A stretch of DNA of 64,000 nucleotides from the NCBI GenBank assembly GCA_030063045.1, contig JAQSEB010000041.1:1667501-1731500 (forward strand). Direction: 5' to 3'. Below are positions 1 to 11,500 of this stretch, one piece after another (the stretch's first letter is position 1; every line of letters begins with the position of its first letter). Both the position numbers and the translations under genes were made by a program. The notes beneath the pieces were generated by a model. It did not search any database and had not been told where the DNA came from. It saw only the letters and a list, made by a program, of their open reading frames with translations. This DNA comes from Pratylenchus scribneri. Taxonomy: Eukaryota > Nematoda > Chromadorea > Rhabditida > Pratylenchidae.

Positions 1-19
1 TAATTTAAATTTGGTTAAT

Positions 20-130
20 TAATGAGAAAAAAATATCCTACCCATAGAGGATTCGAACCCTCAAGTCAATAAAGGAAAATGGGGAGGTTAGCCACTTGAC
101 TACAAATGACATGGGGGCGCTTTTGATAAG
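20..130 (-). repeat. tRNA-like SINE remnant
   Basis: Read on the minus strand this stretch has an A-box-like TAGTCAAGTGGCTAACC, a B-box GGTTCGAATCC about 40 nt later, a short CCCAT/ATGGG terminal pairing and then a T-run that could stop RNA polymerase III. The T-arm does not pair well, so I read it as a tRNA-derived repeat and not a working tRNA. Confidence 0.5.
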
Positions 131-223
131 TTAGCCTAATTTATTTAATTAATAAGAAATTTATTAAAAATTATTCCGGGTACAATTTAATTATTTTTTC
201 CGTAAAATTTTTGGGTCTTTTAA

Positions 224-831
224 TTAATAAAATTTGCAAACTAACAATGGAGAGACGACCGTTGTAGCAATTGGTGAAATTTCCATTCGAATCTGAAAAA
301 TTCGCACACTTTTTCTCAAAATTTCAATAAATAAACGAACCCAAATATTCGTGTAATAATGTTTTGGATCGAACAATTCCCTCTGGTCTGGGACTAGGTT
401 CAGCCCATAAATCAAGAAGCCTGCCACTACAACAATGATCACAAGAGATTTGGTGAATTTTGACTTTGGCCAACGGCGCCGGGATGATGGACCGGCGGAA
501 GAAGTGGATGATGAGGTGGAAGATGAATGCGATTGTCGCCTTCCCTTTGAAAATGGATTCGAAATTGCCTGTGGAAAATAAAATATTATTTAATTTAAAT
601 AATGAAGAATTTTTAAATTTTTTTTGAATTTTTTATGAGGTTTTTGAAATTTTTAATGAATAATTTGAAAAAAATTAATACCATTGTTCGATTGCCGTTG
701 ATGAATGGTTGTTGAAATTGTTGAAGTAATATTGTGGAATTGAATCGCCTGTTGCTGTGGACCGACCCGAATTTGTGTTGTTGAATTATTTTTGTGAATA
801 TATTTGATGAACAATTTTTACAAAATTGCAT
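224..831 (-). CDS. small single-pass membrane protein, probably mitochondrial; family not recognised
   Basis: Two exons. Exon 1 starts at the ATG ending at 831; exon 2 begins near 570 after a TTTTCCACAG-type acceptor and runs to the stop at 224-226. The N-terminus is rich in Lys, Arg, Asn and Ser with few acidic residues and includes RRFNST, resembling a mitochondrial presequence. A Ser-rich basic linker follows, then one hydrophobic segment (VIIVVVAGFLIYGL) and a charged tail beginning VPDQRELFDPKHYY. A 29-nt intron (GTTAGT...TTAAAAG) near 223-251 would give an alternative C-terminus ending KLYPE and extending to about 170. It lies 130 nt downstream of the SPOUT1-like stop on the same strand, an operon-like spacing. 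The function is unknown; the mitochondrial location is inferred from composition only. Confidence 0.6.
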
Positions 832-961
832 TTAAAAAAAACTGAATTTAAATTATTCAATTCAAAAATTAATTAAAAATTTTCTTGGTTAAAAGCCTTA
901 ATTAAAATGAAAATAAAATTAAATAAATTTATTCAACAATAAACAACAAAAATTATTTAAT

Positions 962-2706
962 TTATTTAAATTGATCCAATTTGCATTTGAGTGCAGTCAG
1001 ACAAATGGGAATGGCCTCTTCCGTTCGAATTATTCTGCTTCCTTGATCGGGCAAACTAAAAACAAAAAATTAATAAAATCAAAAAATTAATTTAAAATTT
1101 ACAAATTAATATAATTTGGAAAATATTTCGCCGGATCCGATTGCTCAATTCCCTCATCCATCTTCATTACCGCTTCCAATCCGGCCAATCCACCAAAAAT
1201 TAATAGAATTTTACTGAAATAAAATCAAATTAAATTTTATTAAAAATTAAATTAATTTTCATACCAATTTTGTTTGAATGGAATGGACAATTCCGAAACG
1301 GGGCTTCCCCTCTCCGAAGTGCCAATCACAAAATCAAATTCATTTTGAATATCGGATAAACTTTTTGCAATTCTTTAATCAAAAATGCAGAATAGATTGA
1401 ATATTTTTGGGACACTTGCCTGACTGAATATCCCCAATAAACACCGATTTCCTCTCTAATCGTTTTTGCATTTGTTAATTTGCCCTTTAGCCTTTTTGAA
1501 CCTAAAAATTTACGGTTTTCAAATTTAATCAATAAAATTTGACCTTGAATCGGAGTGGAAATTTTGACTGTAATGCGCGTTTTTGGGGCAATCCATTCCG
1601 GTGAATTTGTCAAAATTAAATCCTAAATTAATTTAAATTAAATATTTTAATTAAAAATTAACCCTATCCAATCCAACATTGCACAATTGTTGGCCATCCT
1701 TTGTGGATTTATCCAAAATAATTCCTTCCCTATATGGTAATTCCAGGTTGGTAGAGCGCAGATGATGCATTGCATCCAATGGATTCAGTAAACCGGCATA
1801 TTTTAATGATTCATGGATTGGGAAAATGTCCTTTCGCAAATATTGTGGACATTCCAAATATTCAAAAATTCGAGCCATATGGAAATTGCCTGAAATTAAC
1901 CAATTAAATTAAATTTATTGTTTTTTTGGTACTTATCGGTTATCTGTGACCAGATTTTGAAAAAATTTTTTCGAGATTCTTACTTTAATATTCATAATTG
2001 ATTGTAAAACGATGAAAAAACATGATTTTAGGTGATTCTAAGATTTTCAATTTTTGGGGGTTACATAAGGTAATTTTGGGGGTGAAAAAAATCTGGTCAC
2101 AGATAACCGATAAGTACCGTTTTTTTTACATTCGGAATTATTCTCTCGCATTTGCTCTTCGCCATTCCAATTTCCAGAATAATATTCATCTATTTGAGAT
2201 TGTTTGAGTTGAGCATTTTCATCAAAAATTATTATTTCATCCACACAAAATATGGCAAATGTTCGAGCCAACTCAAATTGGGATGTAAAAATCATTAATT
2301 TACAAAGGTTAAAACCTGTCCTAAAACATAAGCTTTCAGTTCTCTCGTCTGAATATTGTTCAAAATTGAGCCAGGCAATGCCACAATTAATGAATACCAA
2401 GTTCCTGTTGATATTCAATAATTAATTTTCCTTATTTCTTTCGTGTTTTACTTTGATTCAGTTGCAACTTGGTGGATTGCTCTGTTTTTTCTATTTCTGA
2501 ATGCCTTTGCCTTTCTTCTAATTCCTTTAAAATTTGTTCTTCTTTTTGTCGTTTCTTTTCATTATTCACTAAAAATGGGATCATTTTTTTCAGATTTTTA
2601 TACATTTTTATCACATACATTGACGCCAATTTATATTGTTTTTCAAATTCCTTGATTTCGATTTAAATTTTTTCGATATTTGAAGACGTTCTTTTCTATT
2701 AAACAT
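962..2706 (-). CDS. SPOUT1/CENP-32 (C9orf114) family putative RNA methyltransferase
   Basis: Spliced gene from ATG 2706 to stop 962. Exon 1 (MFNRKERLQ...) joins the lysine/glutamate-rich exon 2 across a GTATGT...TTTTTAG intron, matching the coiled basic N-terminus of the family. Family blocks then follow in order: SLIVALPGSILNN, FAIFCVDEIIIFDE, ARIFEYLECPQYLRK, YAGLLNPLDAMHHLR, YREGIILDK, GVYWGYSVR, IGTSERGSPVS, ILLIFGGLAGLEA and, last, GSRIIRTEEAIPI. These are the SPOUT-fold blocks that form the knotted SAM site. Human members are linked to spindle and kinetochore function and to rRNA/miRNA methylation; the role here is inferred. Intron 4 (about 1889-2130) carries a complete 191-bp TIR element. 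One upstream intron ends in TTTGAG, a weak acceptor. The model seems complete; minor exon ends are uncertain. Confidence 0.88.
1928..2118. mobile_element. 191-bp MITE with about 31-bp terminal inverted repeats, copy 1
   Basis: Starts GGTACTTATCGGTTATCTG and ends with the reverse complement of that sequence. By eye it is identical over all 191 bp to the copy at 28312-28502. It is flanked by GTTTTTTT on both sides, compatible with an 8-bp target duplication of the hAT type, although the T-runs make this ambiguous. It has no coding capacity. It lies in an intron of the SPOUT1-like gene, about 11 nt from the 5' splice site. Confidence 0.9.
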
Positions 2707-2786
2707 CGATCAGTGAAGGGAAAAAATCGATGATGATGATGATAACTGATAACTTTGATAACCTTAATTTGAGTGAATGAGTTAAA

Positions 2787-3107
2787 TTATCGAATAGCTT
2801 CAATTTTACGAATGAATCCAACCCAGGACCAGAGAAAGAGAACCATAATCAAAAACACATTCACAAATTTTCTATTAACTCTCCGCCCCGTCACTTCGCG
2901 AGATTTATTTGTATTACGAATGAGGTGAGAATGAGGACTGATGGATGATGGACTTGACTTTTGCTTTAATGGTTGAATTTTCTTTTTCTGTAAAATATAT
3001 TTCTCTTACCACATGTGTTGTTTTTGTTTATGATTACTGAATATTGATTAAAGATTAAACTTACTTCACACTTCACTTTTATTATTAATTTTATTCGTCG
3101 TCGTCAT
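2787..3107 (-). CDS. candidate small single-pass membrane protein
   Basis: An exon at 2787-2987 follows a TATTTTACAG acceptor and is open for 66 codons. It reads as a basic Ser/Lys-rich head, then GRRVNRKFVNVFLIMVLFLW and a short charged tail ending KIEAIR and a TAA stop. One clear transmembrane helix is visible. The start is unsettled: an ATG at 3107 could join by a weak GTGTGA donor, but other upstream splicing is possible. It sits 80 nt upstream of the SPOUT1-like start on the same strand, so it may be the first gene of a three-gene cluster. I do not recognise the family. Confidence 0.45.
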
Positions 3108-3295
3108 CCATTCTTTTTTTTATTAAACATATTCCTTTATTAAGAATTAAGGAAGAGGAAGTTTCCAATTATTTTTATATATCGATCCTCTATTCATTGT
3201 AATTATTTTATTAAGGGATTCGTTATCGCTCAAATCAATCTTCAATCCCCATCATGAGTTTTGAGCTAAAGACTATTAAGAAATGTTTTAGTTAA

Positions 3296-3308
3296 TAATT
3301 TTTTTCAG
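3296..3308 (+). promoter_or_regulatory. possible SL trans-splice acceptor
   Basis: AATTTTTTTCAG lies 35 nt upstream of the ATG at 3343 with no obvious upstream exon or donor, as expected of an outron acceptor in nematodes. This is inference only. Confidence 0.35.
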
Positions 3309-3342
3309 ACATTTGAATTTGACTAAATATCGTCTTATATAA

Positions 3343-4327
3343 ATGCTTAAAATTACCCAAAAATTGCTCCAAACACATTACAAAGTTTTGACCTTAAATA
3401 CATCCACCATTTCCCCCAAAAATGTCGCCGAAAGCCAGCAGCAATACAAGTGAGATTTAAAATAACCATTTAGTTCACAAATAATTTTTCAGTTTCCGAT
3501 CAGTGTTAAAATTTTTGGGCGCTTCCTTTGGACCAATGGTAAAAATGCTCAAAACAACTGAACACGAAGTCGACAAGCGCCAAATTCGGGTCATTAAACA
3601 AAAATGTACTTCTTTTTTCCCGACCACGGTTCTGCAGGTACTAATCTCGTCATAATTAAAAATTTTCAATCTATATGTTTTTTTAGCTCACGAGCAATGA
3701 GACGAAGGTTACTCTATTGAAAAGTCTTTGCACTCAAAATCAACCAATCATTCGTGCAGCTCCAAGGTAATAATGTTTATTTAGAAACAATTGTTAATTA
3801 TAAAATAATTCAGGGTCAGGGTCAAAAAACACAAAATTCCGATGGAAGTTTTAGCCCTTGCTAAAAAAGATGTGGAGCAAGGTTGGTCGAATTTTATTTA
3901 TTGTTTTGTAATATTCTAATTTAAAGGCGAATTACAACGAGGAAGCGAAATGGCTTACCTTGCCACCGATGTCGCCCTTAAAAATGTGACACCAAAACGA
4001 ATTCCGCTCAATTCACACTTCTTGAAGAGACAATTGGTGAACGCTCTTATTAATGTTCATGACGAAGTGGAAAAGAAGAAGACAATAATCAATGGTTTTA
4101 ACGCGGCCGAACAACTTCATCAAAATTTCTTCAAAGGCGAAGACGATGAAGAAGCGATTAATCTCCAGATTCAATCGTGTGAGCAGTTCATTAATTGCTT
4201 GAAAGGAGTTGGCTTCACCGAAGAACTGGAGCGAGAATATCGAAAACAAATTCGAATGAGCAGGAAGAAGCCATTGCCACTTCGAAAGTACATTAAGCAA
4301 CATTGGGAATTTTATATTCGCGGTTGA
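3343..4327 (+). CDS. unrecognised 266-aa protein
   Basis: Five exons: 3343-3449, 3493-3637, 3687-3766, 3814-3881 and 3927-4327. Together they make 801 nt with all phases compatible and all GT-AG introns 43-49 nt long. The N-terminus (MLKITQKLLQTHYKVL) is basic and amphipathic and could target mitochondria. The body is highly charged and mostly helical in composition, with no membrane span. It ends in the basic stretch RKQIRMSRKKPLPLRKYI and an aromatic tail. AATAAA lies at 4396. NOMO starts 302 nt downstream on the same strand, so co-transcription is possible. I cannot assign a family; a mitochondrial accessory or ribosomal protein is one idea without direct support. Confidence 0.75.
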
Positions 4328-4395
4328 TGGCAACAAATATAGAAGATATTTTTATTCATGGACCAAGATCTCTCCCAAAATTGTTAAATAATTTG

Positions 4396-4401
4396 AATAA
4401 A
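4396..4401 (+). terminator. poly(A) signal AATAAA
   Basis: Canonical hexamer about 70 nt after the stop of the 266-aa gene, followed by a T-rich stretch. Confidence 0.5.
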
Positions 4402-4628
4402 GTTTTATCATGAATTATTTTTTGTTTTTGTTTTTAAATATATTTTTTACTATGAATTTACATATCTTTCCAAATTATTATTAATTATTAGTACTTTAAA
4501 AAAGGAATATTTATTTTAGGAAAATTTTGAAATAGATGAAACCAATTTTTTGATTTAATTTTTAGCATTTTTAAATTTATCCGGTTATTAAAATTAAAAA
4601 TTCATGATCCAAATTCTAGAAAAAATAA

Positions 4629-7600
4629 ATGAAGCTCTCAATCATTTTAATTCTATTCCCAATTATCCAATTAAATTATGTTGCCGCATTGACCAGTTGT
4701 GAAGGATTCATAAAATCAAATACAAAAATTGATTATGCAAAAATTCAGGTTTTTTATCCAGAATTTTCACCAATTTTGCATTAAAATTTAGGCAAAATTG
4801 TTCACTGCGCAAGGAAATTTAAAGCATGAGGCCGAATGCAACCCTAGGAATGGCTATTTCTTCATTCCAATTTACAATAAAGGCAAATATTTGATCAAAC
4901 TTTCAACGCCCGAAGGATGGATATTCGGTTAGATATTTTTTGTTTATAAATTTTTAATGTTTTCTATTCAGCTCCGGAATCACATGAAGTTGAAATCGTA
5001 AATGATGGTGAATGCCCCGGTGAATTGAACTTTGGTAATTTCTTCTTCATTTTATGGGTTTTTAAATTTGTTTTTAGAATTTTCCGGATTCCAAATCAAA
5101 GGCACCGTCCAAAATGGTCAAAATAGCCAAATTGAATTGGGACTTTATCAAGAAAATGGGGCAAATTTGATTGAGAGGACGAAATGCGATGAAGATGGCG
5201 ATTATAGTTTTATTGCAAAACCGGGTCTGAATTTTACTTAAAAAATGAAAATTTGAACTACACACAGGAAAATATATAATTTCACCGATGAGTGGCTCAG
5301 AACATTGCGTCGATCAGGGAAGCATAAAAATTGAAATTTTGGATGGCCCCGTCCGAGTTAAACCGGATATTCGTGTGGCTGGCCATAATTTGAAAGTGCA
5401 ATTGAACAATGAAAAAGGCATTGCATTGGCCGGTGCGACCGCCATTCTTGTTGTGGATAAAGAAATTAAGGTTTTTTTCTGGATTTATGGAATAAATAAA
5501 ATGGTGAAAACAGCACAGTGGTAAGGAATTTTTGTTACAATGACAGTATTTCGTCTATAAATGTACCCGAAAATGTACTAAGATGCATAAAATTGCCTAT
5601 TAAATCCATTAAAAAATCCTTTCTCTGAGAAGGTTCGATCCCGATACCCCCAATTTTGTAAAAATTTAGATTTCTTTTGGTCGAAAATTTTCAATAAAAA
5701 TTTTTGGTTAGAAATTTATTGTAGTATAAAAAAGCATAAAATTGATTATCAAGTCCAAAAAAATTATTGTCCTCAGAACGGTGTCGAACTCGAGACCTAA
5801 ATTTTCAAAAATAAGGTCCTTTTTAGGTCGAAAATTTTCAAAAATTTTTTTATTAGTTAAAATAAAATTGTTAATAAATGTCTTTTTAAGTTTGAAAATT
5901 TGCCAATTAATTCGGAACGACCTTTGGCCTCCAATCGTGAGCAAAAATGGTTTTATTCACTGAAAACGGACAATGCCGGTTTTGCAATGTTCTATTGCAT
6001 TCCATTTGGGCAATATTCAATTGATGGAGAATTCAAGAGGCCAAATATGGAAGCACATTTTGAGCAAAAACAAATTGAAATGGACTCAAAAACAGCAAAG
6101 GTTAGTGGTGGCTTTGAGTAAAATACCAAAATATCTTGTGGTCAAGTTTTTTATTCTAACAATCTATTTCGTCTAAAAATAGTCTAAAAATGGATAAAGA
6201 AACCGGAAAAAAATACCTTCATCTGAGCGGAATCGAACCCGAGACCTAAATTTTTCGAAAATCAAGGTCTTCTCTTTTGGTAAAAATTTTCAAAAACATT
6301 TTTTTTTCATAAAATCTAAGCTCTAACCAACCTAACCCGGCCTCAATCCAACCCCTTATAAGGCGATAGAATGCAAATATATTATTAAATAATTAATTTT
6401 ACTCGACATTTTAAGGTCACAATTTCCATAAATGCTTTCACAATATTCGGCACAGTGTTCATTGGACATAGGCCAATTCCGGGAGTGAAAATTTACATTG
6501 ATGGAATTTCGAATAATTTGGAAAGCAATGCAAATGGCAAATTCAAATTGGAAAAAATGACCCCGGGAAAGCACAAAATTACTTCCGAAATGGAAAATTA
6601 TGAATTCACAAATGCACAAATTGATGCGAACAGCGAAATGGAAAAGGAAATTTTGATCACTCCAAACAAGTTTAATTTTACAATTTTATTCCAAATTTAA
6701 ATTTTAATTATAAAATTTAGAATGGCAATTGCTGGGAATGTGATTTCCGCCGAGCAGAGAGAATTGCCAATTTCATTGGAGCTCAACAAATTGGATGGGA
6801 GCAATGTTTTGTATAAAATTCAAACGGGTGGCGATGGAAAATTTTATGGCATGTTTGAGCCTGGGAAATATTCACTCAAAGTACTTTTTTATAAATAAAT
6901 TTAAAAATTCACACCCAATAAGCATTTAGTCAAATGGGTAATGGTGTCTAACCAAGAGAGGGATGGCTCAGGTTCGAATCCCAGTGAGAGCAAATGATTT
7001 TTTCAAACTTTTTAATTTAAAAAAATTGGTAACACTAGCATTATTTTTTGCTCAAGATTACTTTATTTCGCTATAAATGCTCTATAGAATGTGTAAAAAT
7101 GCATAAAAGTGACAATCAAGGTTGGAAAAAAATACCTGCCTCAGGGCGGATTCGAACCCGAGACCTAAATTTTACAATAGTTTATGTCCTCATTTGGGTC
7201 GAAAATTTCAAAAAATCTTTATAACCCTAATCTATCTAATCTTGGCCCTAAAAATATTAAGCTTTGAAGCTAAAAATGTCCATAAATTCAATTAATTTCC
7301 TTTATTTTTAAGCCATTATCCTCGTCAATTCCATTTTCTCCGCATCAAATTGAAATAAATTTGCTTGATGGACCAGCAGTTGAGGACATAAAATTCATTC
7401 AATACAAAGCAAAAGTTGGAGGCATTGTGCATTGTTTTTCAGGAAAATGCAATCAAATTGGATTGGAATTATGGCAAACTCAGGGAAATGGAAATTTAAT
7501 GGCAAAACAAAATGCTCAATTGAATGGACAATTTTCGTTTGATGAAATTCTCCCCGGCAAATATAAATGTAAATTTGGTTAAAAATTAATTAATTATATT

Positions 7601-10312
7601 TATTTATTTTAGTGAAAATTGTCGACCAAGAAAATATTTGGTGGGATGAGGACGAAAAGCAAATTGAAATAATGGACAAAGATTTGGCCGGAATTAAATT
7701 TGAGCAGAAAGGTTATTGGCTGAATATTCACACAACGCATCCAATCAAAATGGTAAGTGAAGGAAAAATATATATTAAATTAAAATTTCAAATAGAAATA
7801 TTGGCCAGTATCGACAAAATCCGCTGCCAAGGCTGAAAAAGAAATTTCTCTGGCTGAAGGCCAAAATCAAATCAAATTCACGGAGGCCGGCAAATTTGGC
7901 TATTCACTAAATTCCTGCTATGGATTTGAAATCGATGGAATGGACGGTGACACTTTCATCGTTCCTTCAACAAATCAAATTAAATTGACCGCAACAAGTT
8001 TTTCACTGTCGGTGATTGTTGAGCTGGACAAAGATGATGATTCCCTTCAAATGAATATTCGGTTGCTAATTTTTTTATTATTATTTTAATTTTATATTTA
8101 TTTTTTAAGAGAAAAAGACTCTGACTTGATGGATCCACCATCCCAGCGGGGACCATTCAAAAAAGGAAAAATCAACTTTGAATTTCGTTTGGCGGCACAA
8201 AAAATTGGCAAAATGATGGAAATTCGCCCAAAATCCAACCAACTTTTATTCTCACCTGATTCCATTTCCTTTGCGTTTGATGGAAAATGCCACCCAGAAT
8301 TTGCCGTCATCAAAACCCAAATTGGCCAATTCATTCAAGGGAAAGTTGAGCCAACAGTGCAGGGGGCGAAAGTTGAGGCAAGGCATCGAAAAAACGCCGA
8401 AAATGTGCTGACAACGGAAACAGACGCCAAAGGGAAATACAAGTAACCAGTTTTGGGGATAATTAAAATAAAAAATAAAAGTGGAGTACCCAATCATTGT
8501 TAGTCAAATGGGTAATGGTGTCGGGTCAATAGAAAGGATGGCTCGGGTTCGAATCCTATTCGGATCAAATAATTTTTTAAACAGTATTTTTTAGTTCTTT
8601 AATTAATTTTTCATCCTATTTAATTATTTATTTTTTTGTTCATTTATTTAAAAATATTTTTATTAAATTAAAATTATTTAAGAATTGGCCCTGTTTGGGA
8701 TATTTCCGACTTCACGCTGGAAATGTCGAAAGATGGATACAAATTTGAAAAAGCAGCCAAAAATCCGCACAATTTTGGCTCAATCCAACTCTCTCAATTG
8801 CATATTCATTTTGTGGACACGGCATCGAGGGATGCATTGGCCGATGTGTTGGTTTCGGTCAGTGGGGGCACCGAATTTCGATCGAAGAATTTGACCGATC
8901 AAAGTGGCATTTTGCGCTTCATTGGATTGGTTTGTCTTCCATTTTTCCATTGAAAATTTATATAAACACCATTTCCAGGCTCCTGGTCCATATTACATTC
9001 GACCCATTCTGCAGGAATACAAATTCAATGCATCCTCTTTCACAGTGGAAATTGTCGAAGGCCAAACACAACAATTGGTTTTGGAGGCAAAACGGTTTGC
9101 TTACAGGTTGGCCCTTTTTTGAATTGGAAATAGCACAAATTTCTGGTCGGTAATTTTTGAATAAATTGTAAATTCAGTCTTTTAGTTTAAAAAAATATTT
9201 TGGCTTTACTTGGTTTGTAATTTGTAATTTGCGATTATAAATTCTGCCCAGATAGGGATTTGGTTAACTTTCTTTAGTGGATTGTGAATTTTTTTTAATA
9301 TTCCCCCAATTTGTTGCAGTATTTTTGGCAAAGTATCGACCATTGGAAGCCGACCATTCCGAATTCCAATTCGCGTTGAAGCCATTTCAATGGAATGTGA
9401 AAATCACCAAGAGGAAGCATTGCTTAACCCCAAAAACGATGAATACAGAATTAGGGGATTGAAACCGGAATGCACTTATAAAATTACATTGCATGATGCG
9501 GACAGCGGAAAACAAATCAAGTCATTCCCACCAATGATGAATACAAAAGTAAAATAAATATTTAAATTTATTTATTAAAATTAATTTATTAAAATTCAGA
9601 TGGAAATGGAGGACAAAACAAACATCAATTTTGTGCTCCTCCCCATCGAAAGGCCAGAGCCCGTTGCGGTTGGGGAACTTTTGCTCACTACAGGAGGAGG
9701 AATTCATCAATCATCGTCGGCGGGCGGATTCAAAGTTCAACTTTTGGAAGCTGAAAACCAACAAATTGTTCAAGAGCAACTTTTGAATGGTCTTTCCACC
9801 GTTTTCTTCTTCAATCTTCCTTCATACAATCGCGTAAGAAAATTAATTTATTTAAAACAATAAAAATATTCAGGAATACACAATTAAAGTGTTCCGGATT
9901 GACGCAGCAAAACAAGCAAAAAGTGCGGCAGCTGCCTCTGCCACATTCTTCGCTGATTCTCCATTCAATTATATTAGGTAATAAAATTTTTTAATTAATT
10001 TTAAATTTATTTCTTCAGGCTTGAACCGAGACCCGAACAAAAAGCAAGCGACATTGAAGTGTTGAAGGCAAATTATTTTGGGCTGGCAATGATTTTGCTC
10101 ATCACATTGGCATTTCTCAATCAAACAAAGGTAACAAAATAAATTCCACAAGTAAACATTAATTATTCCTATTTTCACAGACAAAATCCCTATTCGAATA
10201 CGCAATGAATGTGCTGCGTGATTTGATTGACAGAAGAAATGGCGGCCATTTTCTGGGCATAGCTTCTACCCCAGATGATCCACAGAAGAGAAGAAAACCA
10301 AGAAAAATGTGA
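4629..10312 (+). CDS. NOMO (Nodal modulator, BOS complex subunit) homologue
   Basis: A large multi-exon gene that starts with a hydrophobic signal peptide (MKLSIILILFPII) and CEGFIKSNTKIDYAKIQ. NOMO blocks follow: RNGYFFIPIYNKGKYLIKL, FEFSGFQIKGTV and many repeated beta-sandwich units of the carboxypeptidase-regulatory/prealbumin-like kind (for example FSFDEILPGKYKC, TDAKGKYK). Near the C-terminus, after about 9.97 kb, is one transmembrane helix (FGLAMILLITLAFLNQ), then a short basic cytosolic tail ending KRRKPRKM. NOMO works in the ER membrane with TMEM147 and Nicalin in multipass translocon assembly. The length (roughly 1,100 residues by rough count) suits the family. Introns hold several repeats: SINE-like copies at about 5.54-5.87, 6.15-6.35 and 7.05-7.25 kb and short tRNA-like units at 6.93 and 8.50 kb. 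Exact exon ends inside 8.4-9.6 kb are less sure than the rest. Confidence 0.85.
5540..5870 (-). repeat. two adjacent tRNA-derived SINE-like copies
   Basis: Two diverged copies in tandem inside a NOMO intron. Each has the antisense B-box region (near 5625 and 5782) followed by the ATTTTGCAAAA / GGTCGAAAATTTTCAA module shared with other copies in the window. Both are antisense to the gene. Confidence 0.6.
6150..6350 (-). repeat. tRNA-derived SINE-like copy
   Basis: Contains the shared antisense B-box context GAATCGAACCCGAGACC, the downstream TCAAGGTC module and a CTAACCAACCTAACC end. Intronic, antisense to NOMO. Confidence 0.65.
6920..7005 (+). repeat. short tRNA-like element, copy 1
   Basis: TAGTCAAATGGGTAATGG (A-box-like) is followed 43 nt later by GGTTCGAATCC (B-box). 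The same unit recurs at 8490-8575 with matching flanks (ACCCAAT). No acceptor stem forms, so this is a tRNA-derived repeat. It lies in a NOMO intron. Confidence 0.6.
7050..7250 (-). repeat. tRNA-derived SINE-like copy
   Basis: Shares GGATTCGAACCCGAGACC, ATTTTACAA and GGGTCGAAAATTTC with the other copies. It also has the tail motif that reads CATTCTATAGAGCATTT on the minus strand. Intronic in NOMO. Confidence 0.7.
8490..8575 (+). repeat. short tRNA-like element, copy 2
   Basis: Same unit as 6920-7005: TAGTCAAATGGGTAATGG then GGTTCGAATCC, in another NOMO intron. It is diverged from copy 1 in the spacer. Confidence 0.6.
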
Positions 10313-10439
10313 ATTGAACCCATACATTCCATTAGATTTTAAAAATAATTATTTTATTTGTTAATTTTAATTAAATAAATTGTAATTAATTTAAATCATT
10401 ATCATTATATTCACATTAAAAATGAAAATAAATTTATTT

Positions 10440-10930
10440 TTCCTTTCAGAAGACTAATTTGTCGAAAAATTCGCCTAATTTCAAATTTTCTTTCAGAGCC
10501 TAAAAAGGGCAATTAGTTAAAATTCAAATTCACGCGTAAAATTTATTTATCGAAACGAAAGGTTTATTTGGCGGAATTTCAAATTTTCTTTCAAAATCCA
10601 AAAAGGGCATTTAGTTGAAATTCAAATTCATGCGTAAAATTTATTTATCGAAACGAAAGATTTATTTGGCGGAATTTCAAATTTTCTTTCAAAATCCAAA
10701 AAGGGCATTTAGTTGAAATTCAAATTCATGCGTAAAATTTATTTATCGAAACGAAAATTTGGCGGAATTTCAAATTTTCTTTCAACGTCCAAAAAGGGCA
10801 TTTAATTGAAATTAAAATTCATGCGTAAAATTTATTTATCGAAAACGAAAGATTTATTTGGCGGAATTTCAAATTTTCTTTCAAAATCCAAAAAGGGCAT
10901 TTAGTTGAAAATTTATATTTTTTTGTCAAT
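10440..10930. repeat. tandem repeat, about 98-bp unit, 4-5 copies
   Basis: Successive units share GGCGGAATTTCAAATTTTC, CCAAAAAGGGCATTTAG and ATTTATTTATCGAAACGAAA. One unit has a small deletion and one a small insertion. The array starts about 130 nt past the NOMO stop. The rest of 10313-11500, between two convergent genes, is AT-rich with nothing else I can identify. Confidence 0.9.
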
Positions 10931-11500
10931 TTTTAAATTACTAAAGACTTCAAGGACAGGACGGGACTTTGGTCGGGTTGAATTACTAAAAATTTGTGTG
11001 TTAATTACTAGTGTTTAATATGAAATAAAAATTGTGTGTAATTTATTTAAATCCATTTTATTCATTAGAGTAATTCAAATACACTAAATGGCCACAAATA
11101 GACTAAAACATCATATAAAATGTGTCAGTGATTGATATTTAAAAGCGGCATATAAAGAAGGTAAGCGATACAAATGGACATGAATGAAGAGAAGAATATC
11201 TTCATTTGGGAGTTTGGGTCGAAGTCTTGAATATTCATTGAAATGAAAAATAAAATATTGAACGTTTGGGATGGAGGGAGACAGAGTGAATGATATAAAC
11301 TGATTTGGTTGGTTGCTGAAGGAAATGAGGATCTGATTTGAATATTTTTTGACATAAAACATTGATACACTTAATGAATAAATGTGGGTGGGTTGGATGA
11401 TTTTTGGGCTTTATTATCAAAAAATAATATTTTATTCTGCTACTTTTGGTTGGGAATACCCGCGCGAGACCATCCATTCCATATTCCATTTCATCCATAA

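Noticed and set aside
1928..2118. The 191-bp element as an introner that created the intron.
   Set aside because: Removing it leaves a normal short intron with its own splice sites in both host genes, so insertion into existing introns is simpler.
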